From assembly GCA_015680685.1 (NCBI GenBank), contig MNCI01026645.1:36448-100447 (forward strand): a stretch of DNA of 64,000 nucleotides, given 5' to 3'. This stretch comes from Gnetum montanum (lineage: Eukaryota; Streptophyta; Gnetopsida; Gnetales; Gnetaceae). The notes below the pieces were generated by a model. The model had not been told where the DNA came from. It made no database searches and saw nothing but the letters and a program-made list of their open reading frames with translations. A program made the translations under genes and the position numbers. Position 1 is the first letter of the stretch. Each line of letters opens with the position of its first letter. Shown in pieces: positions 11,693 to 22,084 of this stretch.

Positions 11693-12243
11693 TGTGACAT
11701 CCCGTCCCTGGATGTCATGGAAAACATCAAATATATTATATATTAGACATTATGTGTATAAAGAAAATATACCAAATGCAAAATATATGTGTTATTCGAC
11801 ATTATGTATAGAGGAAATAATACAAAAAACTATAGAGAGATAAATAAAAGGATTCTTCATTGATATGCAAAACTGTATTTGGATCATGATCTAAAAGTGT
11901 TCCTTGGGGTTTTCTTCCTTTGGCATCTATCCCTTAGAGACAATCCAACACTACCACCATGGTTAGGCCTATAACCCAACCGAAAGGAATGGCCAGTCCA
12001 GTTCCTATTTTGCTTCACCCATCTTCCCATGGCTTGCCTGTACTAGCTTTGCCACTCCATGTCAACATGACCTCTTATCCCAGGTATAAATGCCTTAGGT
12101 CAAAACCCCAAAGGTTACCTTAAGAGACACATCCATTATTACAACATGCCCTTTTGGGTCTTGTTAAGATTACAATAACACTTGTTATGAAGAGGCACCA
12201 TTTTCATTAGGTAGCAATATCATTTGGGAATGGGTATGTGACA
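11693..12243 (-). repeat. LTR (5' LTR of CCR4-bearing element, copy A)
   Basis: Homologous to 6280-6829. It ends gtgaca at 12243 and is followed by the mutated target duplication atttg; copy B has the unmutated acttg at the same place. Confidence 0.85.
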
Positions 12244-13777
12244 ATTTGAAAGTCAATGGTTCCTAGTGCATTTTGAGATATGCTTAGTTGTAAATGAATA
12301 CATGAACATATTTCTTTTTCTTCAACTTAAATCTTGAACTTGAAGGAAATTTTTGAGTTTTAATTAAAATGATGATAAGATCAAGGCCTTGTTCCTATTC
12401 TAATATGTGCTTTATTGTTTGATTTTTTTCAGTATCCTCTCATGTTCTATCCCCTCCAGTCCTACTTTGACCATAATCTTACATATTTCTCCACCCTTGA
12501 TTATGCTACCACTCTAAAATATTAATTTACTTAGATCTATTCCTTGCATTAAAGTCATTACATATATAGACTTTACCTTTTCATTTAATTTTCACTATGT
12601 CTCATCCTAAGTATAGAAAGGGTTATTGTTTTAATAAATCTCACTTTGCATACTATGTTGCATCCTATGATGAAAATGATAAAAAGCAATGAATATAGAG
12701 CATTTTCTCTTAATAACCTATTACCAAATATATTATTTATGCTCATCAATCTTATCCACCTTAATCAACTTTTGAAGCTTTTTGAAAATACAAGTTAATC
12801 CTCATGATGGCCTTCCCCATTTATGAGATCTAACACTTACTACCTTTATTCTACTAAAAGTAGGAAGATCAAAATTTTCATAATATTTCATAATCTTTCT
12901 CTTTCCAAGTGTTAACTCCTCCAAAAATATCATTTTTTTTTGAAAAGCTCAATATTATATAGTGTATTCAATTTAGTGGCAACACCACCATCTTTATTCA
13001 TAAATCCATAGTGCAACATGTTCAGGAATTTTTTAAAAATCTCCTATCTTTAATTATTAAAATATACTTAACATTTAGAAAAGCTATTTTACTTTCTACT
13101 CTTCAAGCTTTTAATTTTTTCCTTTCTTATGTCTTCTTTGCAAGCTCTTTTTTTGTGAGATCTTTATTTATCTATTTTTTTTCTCTATTCAAGTTACTAT
13201 GATAACATGAAGTGGTTTATCATCTTTGAATCTTGTGGAATAAGTATCCAAGAATGTATCAAATAAGATGTATAGGTGCATCATTTTTGTTATAATATCA
13301 TGACAACATTTTTCAAATTATCTTTTTCCTTTCGACCTCCTAGAAATGCTAGTAAACTAGAGGTTTTTATTTCTTTTTCATTTTTCTTCTTGTTCCCTCA
13401 CTAAATTGCACAAATCTTCAACACATTGAGGTATTTTTTCAACAATGGTTTATTGCTTTACAGTTATATCATATATAGTTTCTTGATTTTAATTTAAAGT
13501 TTGAAGTTTTACTATTATTTTTTGCTTTGTAATTTATTCTATTATCATCTATTGTTATGTCATCATAGCTTCTAGTTGATCATAGATTATCTCTTACTTT
13601 GCAACTATAATGTTCATGGTATGAACAAGATTTTCAAAGTTATTATTATTTTGATCCATCACTATAATTTGTTCTCTCATTAGCATCTTTTATTTTTTTT
13701 CAATATTTCCTTCTATTCCTACATCCATCTAGACACCATTTCTTGATTTTGAATAATTGTTTCCTACCTATCTGTAA
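12244..13777 (-). mobile_element. LINE 5' part: endonuclease remnant and coiled-coil frame, block A
   Basis: Minus-strand sequence continuing the LINE on the far side of the LTR element. Near 12550-12590 it encodes GKVYICNDFNAR, a decayed form of the G-D-F-N-A-R endonuclease motif of L1-type LINEs. Upstream, 13370-13777 gives a charged, Gln/Glu-rich reading frame with many stops (EDLCNLVREQEEK, QIIVMDQNNNNFENL), which looks coiled-coil and might be a LINE ORF1 remnant. The frame runs into the assembly gap. Confidence 0.6.
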
Positions 13778-14390
13778 NNNNNNNNNNNNNNNNNNNNNNN
13801 NNNNNNNNNNNNNNNNNNNNNNNNNNNNNNNNNNNNNNNNNNNNNNNNNNNNNNNNNNNNNNNNNNNNNNNNNNNNNNNNNNNNNNNNNNNNNNNNNNNN
13901 NNNNNNNNNNNNNNNNNNNNNNNNNNNNNNNNNNNNNNNNNNNNNNNNNNNNNNNNNNNNNNNNNNNNNNNNNNNNNNNNNNNNNNNNNNNNNNNNNNNN
14001 NNNNNNNNNNNNNNNNNNNNNNNNNNNNNNNNNNNNNNNNNNNNNNNNNNNNNNNNNNNNNNNNNNNNNNNNNNNNNNNNNNNNNNNNNNNNNNNNNNNN
14101 NNNNNNNNNNNNNNNNNNNNNNNNNNNNNNNNNNNNNNNNNNNNNNNNNNNNNNNNNNNNNNNNNNNNNNNNNNNNNNNNNNNNNNNNNNNNNNNNNNNN
14201 NNNNNNNNNNNNNNNNNNNNNNNNNNNNNNNNNNNNNNNNNNNNNNNNNNNNNNNNNNNNNNNNNNNNNNNNNNNNNNNNNNNNNNNNNNNNNNNNNNNN
14301 NNNNNNNNNNNNNNNNNNNNNNNNNNNNNNNNNNNNNNNNNNNNNNNNNNNNNNNNNNNNNNNNNNNNNNNNNNNNNNNNNNNNNNNNNN
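13778..14390. other. Assembly gap (N), 613 positions
   Basis: Run of N. The ungapped copy B has about 395 bp at the matching place (about 44417-44811), so the gap size is probably not exact or hides an A-specific insertion. Confidence 0.95.
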
Positions 14391-14827
14391 AAATTACTAA
14401 AAGAAAATATTTTTTGTATCTTAATTAAAAGTTAAACTATATAACTTTAAAGAAATGGGGTAACTAAAATTCAAAACATAACTATAAATTCAAAAAACTC
14501 AAATTGGAAAATTATAAATTCACATTACCAGCTTCCAACACATGTGTGAAAAAACATGACTAAGTATAATTGAAATACTTAGCTCTATATTAAGCAAAAG
14601 ATATCATGACCTAGATGAATCATAACTTACACTAGCTTGCCTACTTATATCTCGAGCAAGTCTACCTATTCTAATAAGTAAATATTTCTAGTCTTCTCCT
14701 CATCTAATAGTTGTTGATAATATTCCTTATTCAAGAAAAGGCTTACATTGATCTCTTCTTCGTTTCTTTCAACGAGTTGAAATTAATCCAAGAGTGAAAC
14801 AAAAGAAGTATGATTGAATGGAATGCC
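14391..14827. other. Unassigned part of block A
   Basis: Matches 44812-45048 of block B, except for about 200 bp (14583-14780) absent from B. No coding frame recognised. It ends with the copia target duplication atgcc (14823-14827). Confidence 0.6.
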
Positions 14828-15118
14828 TATTATATTCAGGAACAGATAAAGAATCAAAGAAAAAGAAAAACATAGGCAACACACACATCTTTGTGTGGCG
14901 TTTAAGCAAGCACACTGCTAAAAATGCATGAGAATTGTTATTAAATAATTTTTGCTAGATACAATTATGGTTATAGGAACATTTTTGGGCTATTATGAAA
15001 GAGAACGGAAAATGGACCAGAACCACTAACTGCTGGAACCAGTAACTACTGCTAACTATTTTTCATTGCTGCTAACTGGTTTGGACCCATGTTGGATTAG
15101 TCACCACATAACTTAACA
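14828..15118 (-). repeat. Copia 3' LTR
   Basis: 291 bp. On the minus strand it starts TGTTAAGTTATG directly after the polypurine tract and ends ATATAATA, a mutated form of the ATATAACA end kept in the other LTR. Confidence 0.95.
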
Positions 15119-15211
15119 ATCTCCCTCTTGGAGACGGATCAAACAAAAAACTCTTACTCCCTTGCTTATTTCACAGATGCTATTAATCCCACAAATGATG
15201 CCTCCTCATTG

Positions 15212-18200
15212 CTAACCATGGAGGCCTGCTAAGGTTGTGCAAAGTTTCAGCTTAGCAAAGGTGAATGCCTTGGTTAGCATGTCTGCAGGGTTGTTTGAAC
15301 CAGGAATCTTCCTCAGCAATAATGTTCCATCATCTATCAATTCTTCGATATGATGATACCTTAGCTAAATGTGTTTGGATTTGAAATGGAAGACTAGATT
15401 TTTAACTAGATGTATGGCACTTTGACTATTAGTGAAAAGCTCATTTTTGTCATGTGTCTTACCCAATTCTTTTAGAAGACCCTTCAACCATATCATCTCT
15501 TTTCCAGGTTTTGAGATAGCCATATATTCTACTTTTGTGGTTGAAAGAGTAATGTTGTACTGAACTCGAGACATCCAGCTCACAACCGTGTTGCCCATGG
15601 TAAAGAGACAACCAGTGGTACTCTTCCTGCTATCCAAGTCACCTCCCAAATCCACATCAGAAAAACCCTGTACAGTAATGCTGCTCCATTTAAAAAAAAG
15701 TGTCATACTTGAAGTTCCTTTCAAATATCTTAGGAGCCACTTTATAGCTTCCCAATGCTCCCTTCCTTGATCAGACATAAACTTGCTAACAACTCCCACT
15801 GCATGAGCTATGTCTGGCCTAGTACATACCATAGCATACATCAAGCTTCCAAATACTGAAGCATAAGGTACTTTGGCCATGTGATTTCTCTCCTCATCTG
15901 TCTTTGGTGCCGACTCCTTGGAGAGATGAACATGGCTAGGAGTATTTTTGATCTTAGCATCTTGAAGACTAAAATTTTTTAGCAACTTTCCTATGTACTT
16001 TTCTTGAGATAGCTTTAGCAATCCCCCTGATCTATCTCTAGATATTCTCATCCCAAGTATTTTCTTAGTTGGCCCCAAGTCTTTCATCTCAAATTCTCTT
16101 GCCAAATACTACTTTATGCTATTGATCTCCTTCATGCTAGTCCCTGCAACTAGCATATCATCAACATATAACAACAATATTATATAATAGTCATTAGTAT
16201 TCTTGAAATAGTAGCACTGATCCATCTCACTTAGAACAAAGCCATTTTTACACATAAATCCATCAAAATTTTTGTACCATTGCCTTGGAGCCTGCTTCAA
16301 CCCACACAAGCTTTTCTTCAATTTACACACGAGATTTTCCCTCCCTGGAACTTGGAAGCCTTCTGGTTGTGTCATGTAAATTTCTTCTTCGAGGTCATCA
16401 TGTAGAAATGCAGTTTTGACATCTAGCTGCTCTAGATGCAAATCATCAATAGCCACAATACTTAGCACTACTGTAATAGTAGACAACTTTACTACAGGTG
16501 AAAAAATTTCTGTGTAGTCAATTCCCTTTTTCTGTTGGAAACCCTTAACTATTAACCTTGCTTTGTATCTTTTGCTACCATCATATTCTTCCTTGACCCT
16601 GTACACCCACTTATTTTGCAATGCCTTCTTTCCTTCTGGCAACTCAGTTAGTGTCCATGTCATATTTTTGTCGAGTGACTTCATCTCATCTCTCATAGCC
16701 ACCTCTCACTCAACACAATCTGTTGCCTACATTGCTTCATCCAAAAATTCTAGTTCTCTAGCATCAGTCAACAATAAGTAATGTAATGAGGGAGAGTACC
16801 TTTCCCTAGGCTTTGGTGTTCTTGTAGACCTTCTCAACTGAGGCTCTGGTGTGGCTGTTTCTACAATGTCATTTTCATTTTTAGCTATCCTATTTCCAAG
16901 ATTTTCTTGAGTCCTTCCATCCACATCCCTCTCAGATATCTGTTCCAGTTTAGCCTTCTCACATTCCTTTTCTTGCTTCCCTGCAAAGTTGGTTTCTAAA
17001 CCAAGCCTATCCTTGTACGTCATGTGTTCATTAAAAATGACATCCCTGTGTCTGATAATTTTCCTATTTTGATCATCCTAGAAACGATAACCAAAATTAT
17101 TGGAACCATAGCCAATAAAATAACATTTCTTGGCTTTAGGATCAGGCTTAATTCTATGATTTGAATCAATATGCACATATGAGACACACCCAAAAATTTC
17201 CAAATGTGAAAGATTTACCTCCTTTCAAGTCCATACCTCCTATGGTATTCTAAACTCCAATGGAAAGGAAGGTGCTCGATTAATGAGGTAGCCTGCTGTG
17301 TTAACTACATCTACCCAAAAGAACTTTGGTAGCCCAGAGTGTATTCTCATGCTCCTAGCTCTTTCATTCAAGGTTTTTTTCATCCATTCAGCAACATCAT
17401 TTTACGCTGGCATTCTTGGAACTAGCTTGATCCTCCTGATCCCATTTTCTGAATAGAAATTCTTGAATTCTTGGCTGTCATATTCCCCTCCATTATCTAA
17501 GTTTAGACATTTTATTTTTAAACCAGTCTGATTTTCTAATTCAGCTTTCCACCTTTTAAAAGTAGCAAACACATCAGATTTATTTTTCAGAAAATAAACC
17601 CATACCTTCCTAGTGGAATCGTCAATGAAGGTGACATAATAGCTTGAGCCTCTAAGAGACTTCACTGGAGCTAGCCCCCATACATCTGAATGCACCAGTT
17701 CAAGCTTTTTAGTCTGTGATATCCTCCCTATCTTTGAGAAAGTAACTTGTTTTTGCTTCCCATAAACATAATATTCACACAAGCCAACATCATCAAACTT
17801 AAACTTTGGTAACTTTCCCTTTGAAGCCAACAACTTCATACCTTTTTCGCTCATGTGCCCAAGTCTTCGGTGGCATAGGACTAAATCACCATCATAGTTA
17901 GCAACTGCAACTGCATATTTCTTTGTTGTATTCATGTACAATGTTTCCACCTTACTGCCTTGTGCAACAACCAAGTTTCCCTTGGTAATCTTCCATGATC
18001 TATCACCAAATGTTGTTGTATACCCATCCAAATCCATCTGACTCATGGAGATTAAATTTTTCTTAAGTCCTGGAACATGTCTTACATCTTGCAATTTCCA
18101 TTGCATCCCTTGGGTGGTCTTTATTTGAACTTCACCCTTCCCCACAATATCCAAAGGTTCATCATCTGCAAGATAAACATTTCCAAACTTCCATGCAACA

Positions 18201-19114
18201 TAATTGTGTAACAATTCCTTGCATGGAGTGGAGTGGAATGAAGCACCTGAATCTAGAATCCAAGATTCAATGGGATTTTCCACACAAAAAATTAAAGTAT
18301 CAGCAATAATCTCCTCTGCTACATTCACTGATTCATCATCTTGAGTTTGATTTTTCTTCTTCTTTGGTGCCCTGCACTGATTTCTAAAGTGACCCTTCTT
18401 GTCACAATTCCAGCAAACAACTTCCCTATGATTTTTAGATTTTCCTCTGCCTCTGGACTTCGATCTACCATTACCATGGTTTTGACCACGTTGTGATCTC
18501 CTACCTATGCTTTCTGTATTCAAAGCAAACCCTGAGGATTCTCTTGATTCCCTTCTACGAATTTCCTCGCTAAGAATCAAGTCTCGAATATCATTCAACT
18601 TTAATTTTAACGTACCTGATGAGCTACTCACAACATTCACTGTTGCAGACCAGCTCTGTGGCAAAGATGATAGAAAAATCAATACCTAGATTTTGTCCTC
18701 AAATGTGATCTCCGCTAAATTCAATTGACTAATTATCGTATTGAATTCATTGATGTGATTTGTAACTGATGCACCTTCACCCATCTTCAAATTGAACAAC
18801 CGATGCATCAAATATACCTTATTTGTAGTAGATGGCTTTTCATACATACTTGAAAATGTTTTCATTAAACCTGTAGTGGTTATCTCATTAACATTGTTGA
18901 ATGCAACGTTTCTTGCCAATGTCAATCTAATCACACCAAGTGCCTAGCAATCTAAGAGATTCCAATCTTCGTAATCCATTTGATCTGGCTTCTTCCCTAG
19001 CAGCGGTTCATACAACTTCTTTTGATACAGATAATCTTCAATCTGCATCTTCCATAACCCAAAGTCTATTCCATCGAATTTTTCTATCCAGACTATCCCA
19101 TCCTCAGATGCCAT
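15212..19114 (-). pseudogene. Copia gag-pol polyprotein, broken by in-frame stops
   Basis: One continuous 1,300-codon frame from the ATG at 19114 (13 nt beyond the primer site) to the stop at 15212. Order: gag; CCHC knuckle CWNCDKKGHFRNQC; protease WILDSGAS; GAG-pre-integrase LCHRRLGHM; integrase with HSDVWG, LDNGGEY and a retained Glu in DVAEW; RT with KTAFLHDDLEEEIYM and YVDDML; RNase H with EYMAIS; C-terminal NPADMLTKAF. Order and motifs are close to Tnt1. About ten in-frame stops (including 18944, 18686, 17402, 16727, 16109 and 15362) but no frameshift. In RNase H the usual C-D before SQSAIHL reads T-N, so a catalytic Asp is lost. Not functional. Confidence 0.93.
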
Positions 19115-19146
19115 TACTCCCACTGATCTGTTGCTTCGATACCAGT

Positions 19147-19437
19147 TGTTATATTCAGGAACAGATAAAGAATCGAAGAAAAAGAAAAACACAGGCAACA
19201 CACACAGCTTTGTGTGGCATTTAAGCAAGCACAACGCCAAAAATGCATGAGAATTGTTATTAAATAATTTTTTCTAGATACAATTATGGTTACAAGAATG
19301 TTTTTGGGCTGTTATGGAAGAGAATGGAAACTGGACCAAAACCACTAACTGATGGAACCAGTAACTACTGCTAACTATTGGTCACTGATGCTAACTAGTT
19401 TTGACCTGTGTTGGATCAATCACCACATAACTTAATA
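19147..19437 (-). repeat. Copia 5' LTR
   Basis: 291 bp, homologous to 14828-15118. The primer site abuts its 3' end on the minus strand. Its outer end is mutated from TGTTAAG to TATTAAG. Confidence 0.95.
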
Positions 19438-19442
19438 ATGCC

Positions 19443-21464
19443 AATCTCTAGTTTTTTGAAAAAAATTAAGGTTTAGAGGCTTTGGAAAGTTCCAACTCTT
19501 CACATATTCTTCTTTGAACTCATTGTCTTTCCTTGATGCTAAACCCCCCTTTTATTAGTGGCTCTTCCTCCTTAAATATTCCTTTCTTTCTTCTTTTTCT
19601 ATTGGGATCCTCAAGGCTCTTTGTATCCCTCATCCATTTAGCTTCATTCTAAATTATCTATACACATAAGACCACATTATATCAAAAGAAAACATTAAGG
19701 TTCATTTAGAAAAAGATGAGGGGAAGGGTTGGAAATATTAAGAGTTTAGTTATCATTACATAACTGAAGATAATATTCTAAAACTATGCAACAAAGAATT
19801 GAAACATTTATCATACATGAACTTTTTTTAAAATTTAGACTAATCAAAATTTATTCATATTCAGGAAGGAAATAGCTATGTGCCATTACATTAATGTCAT
19901 TTTGCATAGTTGTAAAGATGTGAGGTGTAATAGCACCCAAGTAAGATGTCGCTCGATCTCAAAAACATTGTACACATCCAATGTATCCTTTGTACTAAAT
20001 GTCTTGTAGGATGCTTAGGTCAATGACAAGTGTAGTAGGTGTCTATTCACTAACACCTTCATCTTAGCTTATCCTAAACTTTCAAATTTTCCACCACCAC
20101 CACTTCACTAGCACCGATGAGCTCTAATGACAATGGAAACAAGGAGTCTTAGCAAATTACTAGAATAAATAATAAGGTACCAATATAGATAGCAATACTA
20201 AGCAATAAGATTTGGATGGTAAGTAGATAAAGTGTGGAATGATTTATCACATTGATAGTGATGACACTTTCAAGTGTGGGCCTAGTTTTGGTGCCATCCG
20301 AGAGGTGGATTCTATCATAGATGATAATCTCTTAAGAAGGGAGGTTTTCATTCACTACAATGTAGAGATCACACTCATAATATTTTCCAACAATGGCTAC
20401 CTCTTTTAATTCATCAGTTCATTTATGAATGCAACCTTGGCTCATTATCTCAAACTATAGGAAGAAACCCAAGAATTAAGAGCAAACCACAATCATGAAA
20501 ATGAAGATAAAAAAATAAAAAATTCCAATCCAAATGAAAGCAAGTGTTTGCAGAAAGCAATAGATATAAGATTAAGTACAACACAAGTGATCAACTAAGG
20601 TTCAAGGAGCCTACAATTGCAAAAGGAATAGTTGTTGAGATCTATAAAATATAGGATGGGAGAGGAGACTGAGGATATGAAATTGGATAATCCCACATAG
20701 TCAAATGAGTTGTGGAGATAGCTTTGCATAGAATCAATATGAGTAAAGAGAGTAAGAGAACCAACAGAATTGAGGAGGCTAGGATTTGTAAAGAAAGAGA
20801 CCCTATATAGTAGAATTGCAAACTTTTCTTAGAATTGGCTTTCTTCAAAAGCATGATTTTAATTCATCATGATAAGTGTTGTGAAGGATATGGATTTCTA
20901 CAAGTTTTTTTCTCATGTTTTGCTACTCTACTTGCATCTATTTGATGCTACTACTATAGCTACATCCAACCTTGCAAACAAGAGTCTTTTCACCATCTTA
21001 CCAACCACAAAAACAAGACTCTTTTCATCATCTTTTCATAAAGCAAGTAGAAAAAAATTCTTTATTACTAGCCAAGTAACCATAATACTCTTATTTTTCA
21101 CTTTGCACAACCTATACCTTGTATGGATTTATTGTTTAATAATATTCAACACACTTAGCTAAGCTAAGTCCCTGGAAATGCATGTCAATAATGAGTAGTG
21201 GGTATCCACTATGCCGAACCATATGAATCACTAGCATTCACTAGCAATTTGGTTGAAGTCTATAGACTTAGTTACCTAAGTTGCTAATATTTCTAAATAG
21301 TAAATTATGTAGTTTCAAGTTGTTGTCTTCTCAATCCATACTTGTGTCTAACTATGCAAATAGTTAAGGCCTAAAATGTTTGTTTTTATAATTTTTTATT
21401 ATATTTTTCACCTAGGTATTTGATAATGAAATGAAGATTTAATGATTGAATTAATTAACTAATT
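19443..21464. other. Unassigned stretch of block A
   Basis: Collinear with 45049-47142. The short frame of 70 codons at 20642-20854 (minus) is partly kept in B (46309-46536), with a hydrophobic segment. The similarity is no better than the surrounding DNA, so I do not call a gene. No repeat ends are obvious. Confidence 0.5.
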
Positions 21465-22042
21465 TACTAACTAACTATCCTAACATAGAGTATCCATTTC
21501 CATTTTTCGTACACATCCTAAACTTATATTAATATTGTTGGGTTACCAAGTGTATACTGCTGGGAGTACCAAGTATCCACTACTAGGATTACCAAGAATT
21601 AATACATCATGCTCAAAGTGGTCATATTCATGTGTTTATGATTAATTTCATTAATTACTTAAGAATATAAATGTAAATTTCATCTAAAGTAAAGTACAAC
21701 AAAATAATAGTAAACTAGTCTAAGTGCTACAATGGATGTAGGAAATCTCAATTTTATTACTGATCATGCTAATGTGTCTAGGCACATGAGCACTTGAATA
21801 AAATGTCATACAATCTTGCAAATCCACACTACATATACTTAGAGAAAAGAATATTCTAACTCTTGAAGGAAGAAACTACAAGAGTTTAACTAAGACGAAG
21901 ATTGAAAGATGTCATAAATGCAAAGGGTATGGACATTTATATATGCAATGACTGCACCAACGTCAACATACCTACATCAATGCATCCTAGCATGTGTTGA
22001 CGAGGCTATGTTGATGTACCCTGTATTATTGAGTGTTCATCA
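21465..22042 (-). repeat. Gypsy 3' LTR, block A
   Basis: About 580 bp, homologous to 47143-47692 and 59441-60044. On the minus strand it starts TGATGAACA after a purine-rich GGGGGTT. The left edge is approximate. Confidence 0.8.
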
Positions 22043-22084
22043 AACCCCCAGAGTAACTAACTATAACTAACTCTAGGTGTTGGA

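Larger units (their letters stand above)
6280..12243 (-). mobile_element. Non-autonomous LTR retroelement with captured CCR4-like gene, copy A
   Basis: Two direct LTRs of 550-551 bp (6280-6829 and 11693-12243) bound a 5.96-kb element flanked by target duplications acttg (6275-6279) and atttg (12244-12248, one change). Read on the minus strand the LTRs start TGTCA and end TGTCACA-like. A purine-rich tract (AAGGAGGG in copy B, AAGGTGGG here) lies directly before the left LTR on the minus strand, giving minus orientation. A possible degenerate initiator-Met primer site (TTGATATTGAAGC) follows the right LTR. I find no gag, protease, RT or integrase. The interior holds a CCR4-like pseudogene, a 5S-rRNA-like unit, a GC-rich minisatellite region and AT-rich DNA. 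The LTRs differ by very roughly 15% where compared, so the insertion is old and predates the duplication. Confidence 0.82.
14828..19437 (-). mobile_element. Ty1/copia element, Tnt1/Tork-like, block A only
   Basis: Structurally complete 4,610-bp element on the minus strand. It has two 291-bp LTRs (14828-15118 and 19147-19437), 5-bp target duplications atgcc (14823-14827 and 19438-19442), a primer site ACTGGTATCGAAGC next to the 5' LTR (initiator-Met type, with a small change), and a polypurine tract CCAAGAGGGAGAT next to the 3' LTR. A hand count gives about 30 differences between the LTRs (about 10%). Block B has the uninterrupted target site at 45044-45048, so the insertion is specific to block A. 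Confidence 0.95.

Noticed and set aside
13743-14435. 230-codon frame of mostly X residues
   Set aside because: It is produced by the N gap. The same applies to the three long frames at 32904-33858.
15588-15770. Plus-strand frames within the copia element (also 16563-16781, 18507-18689, 18940-19224)
   Set aside because: Shadows of the minus-strand gag-pol.
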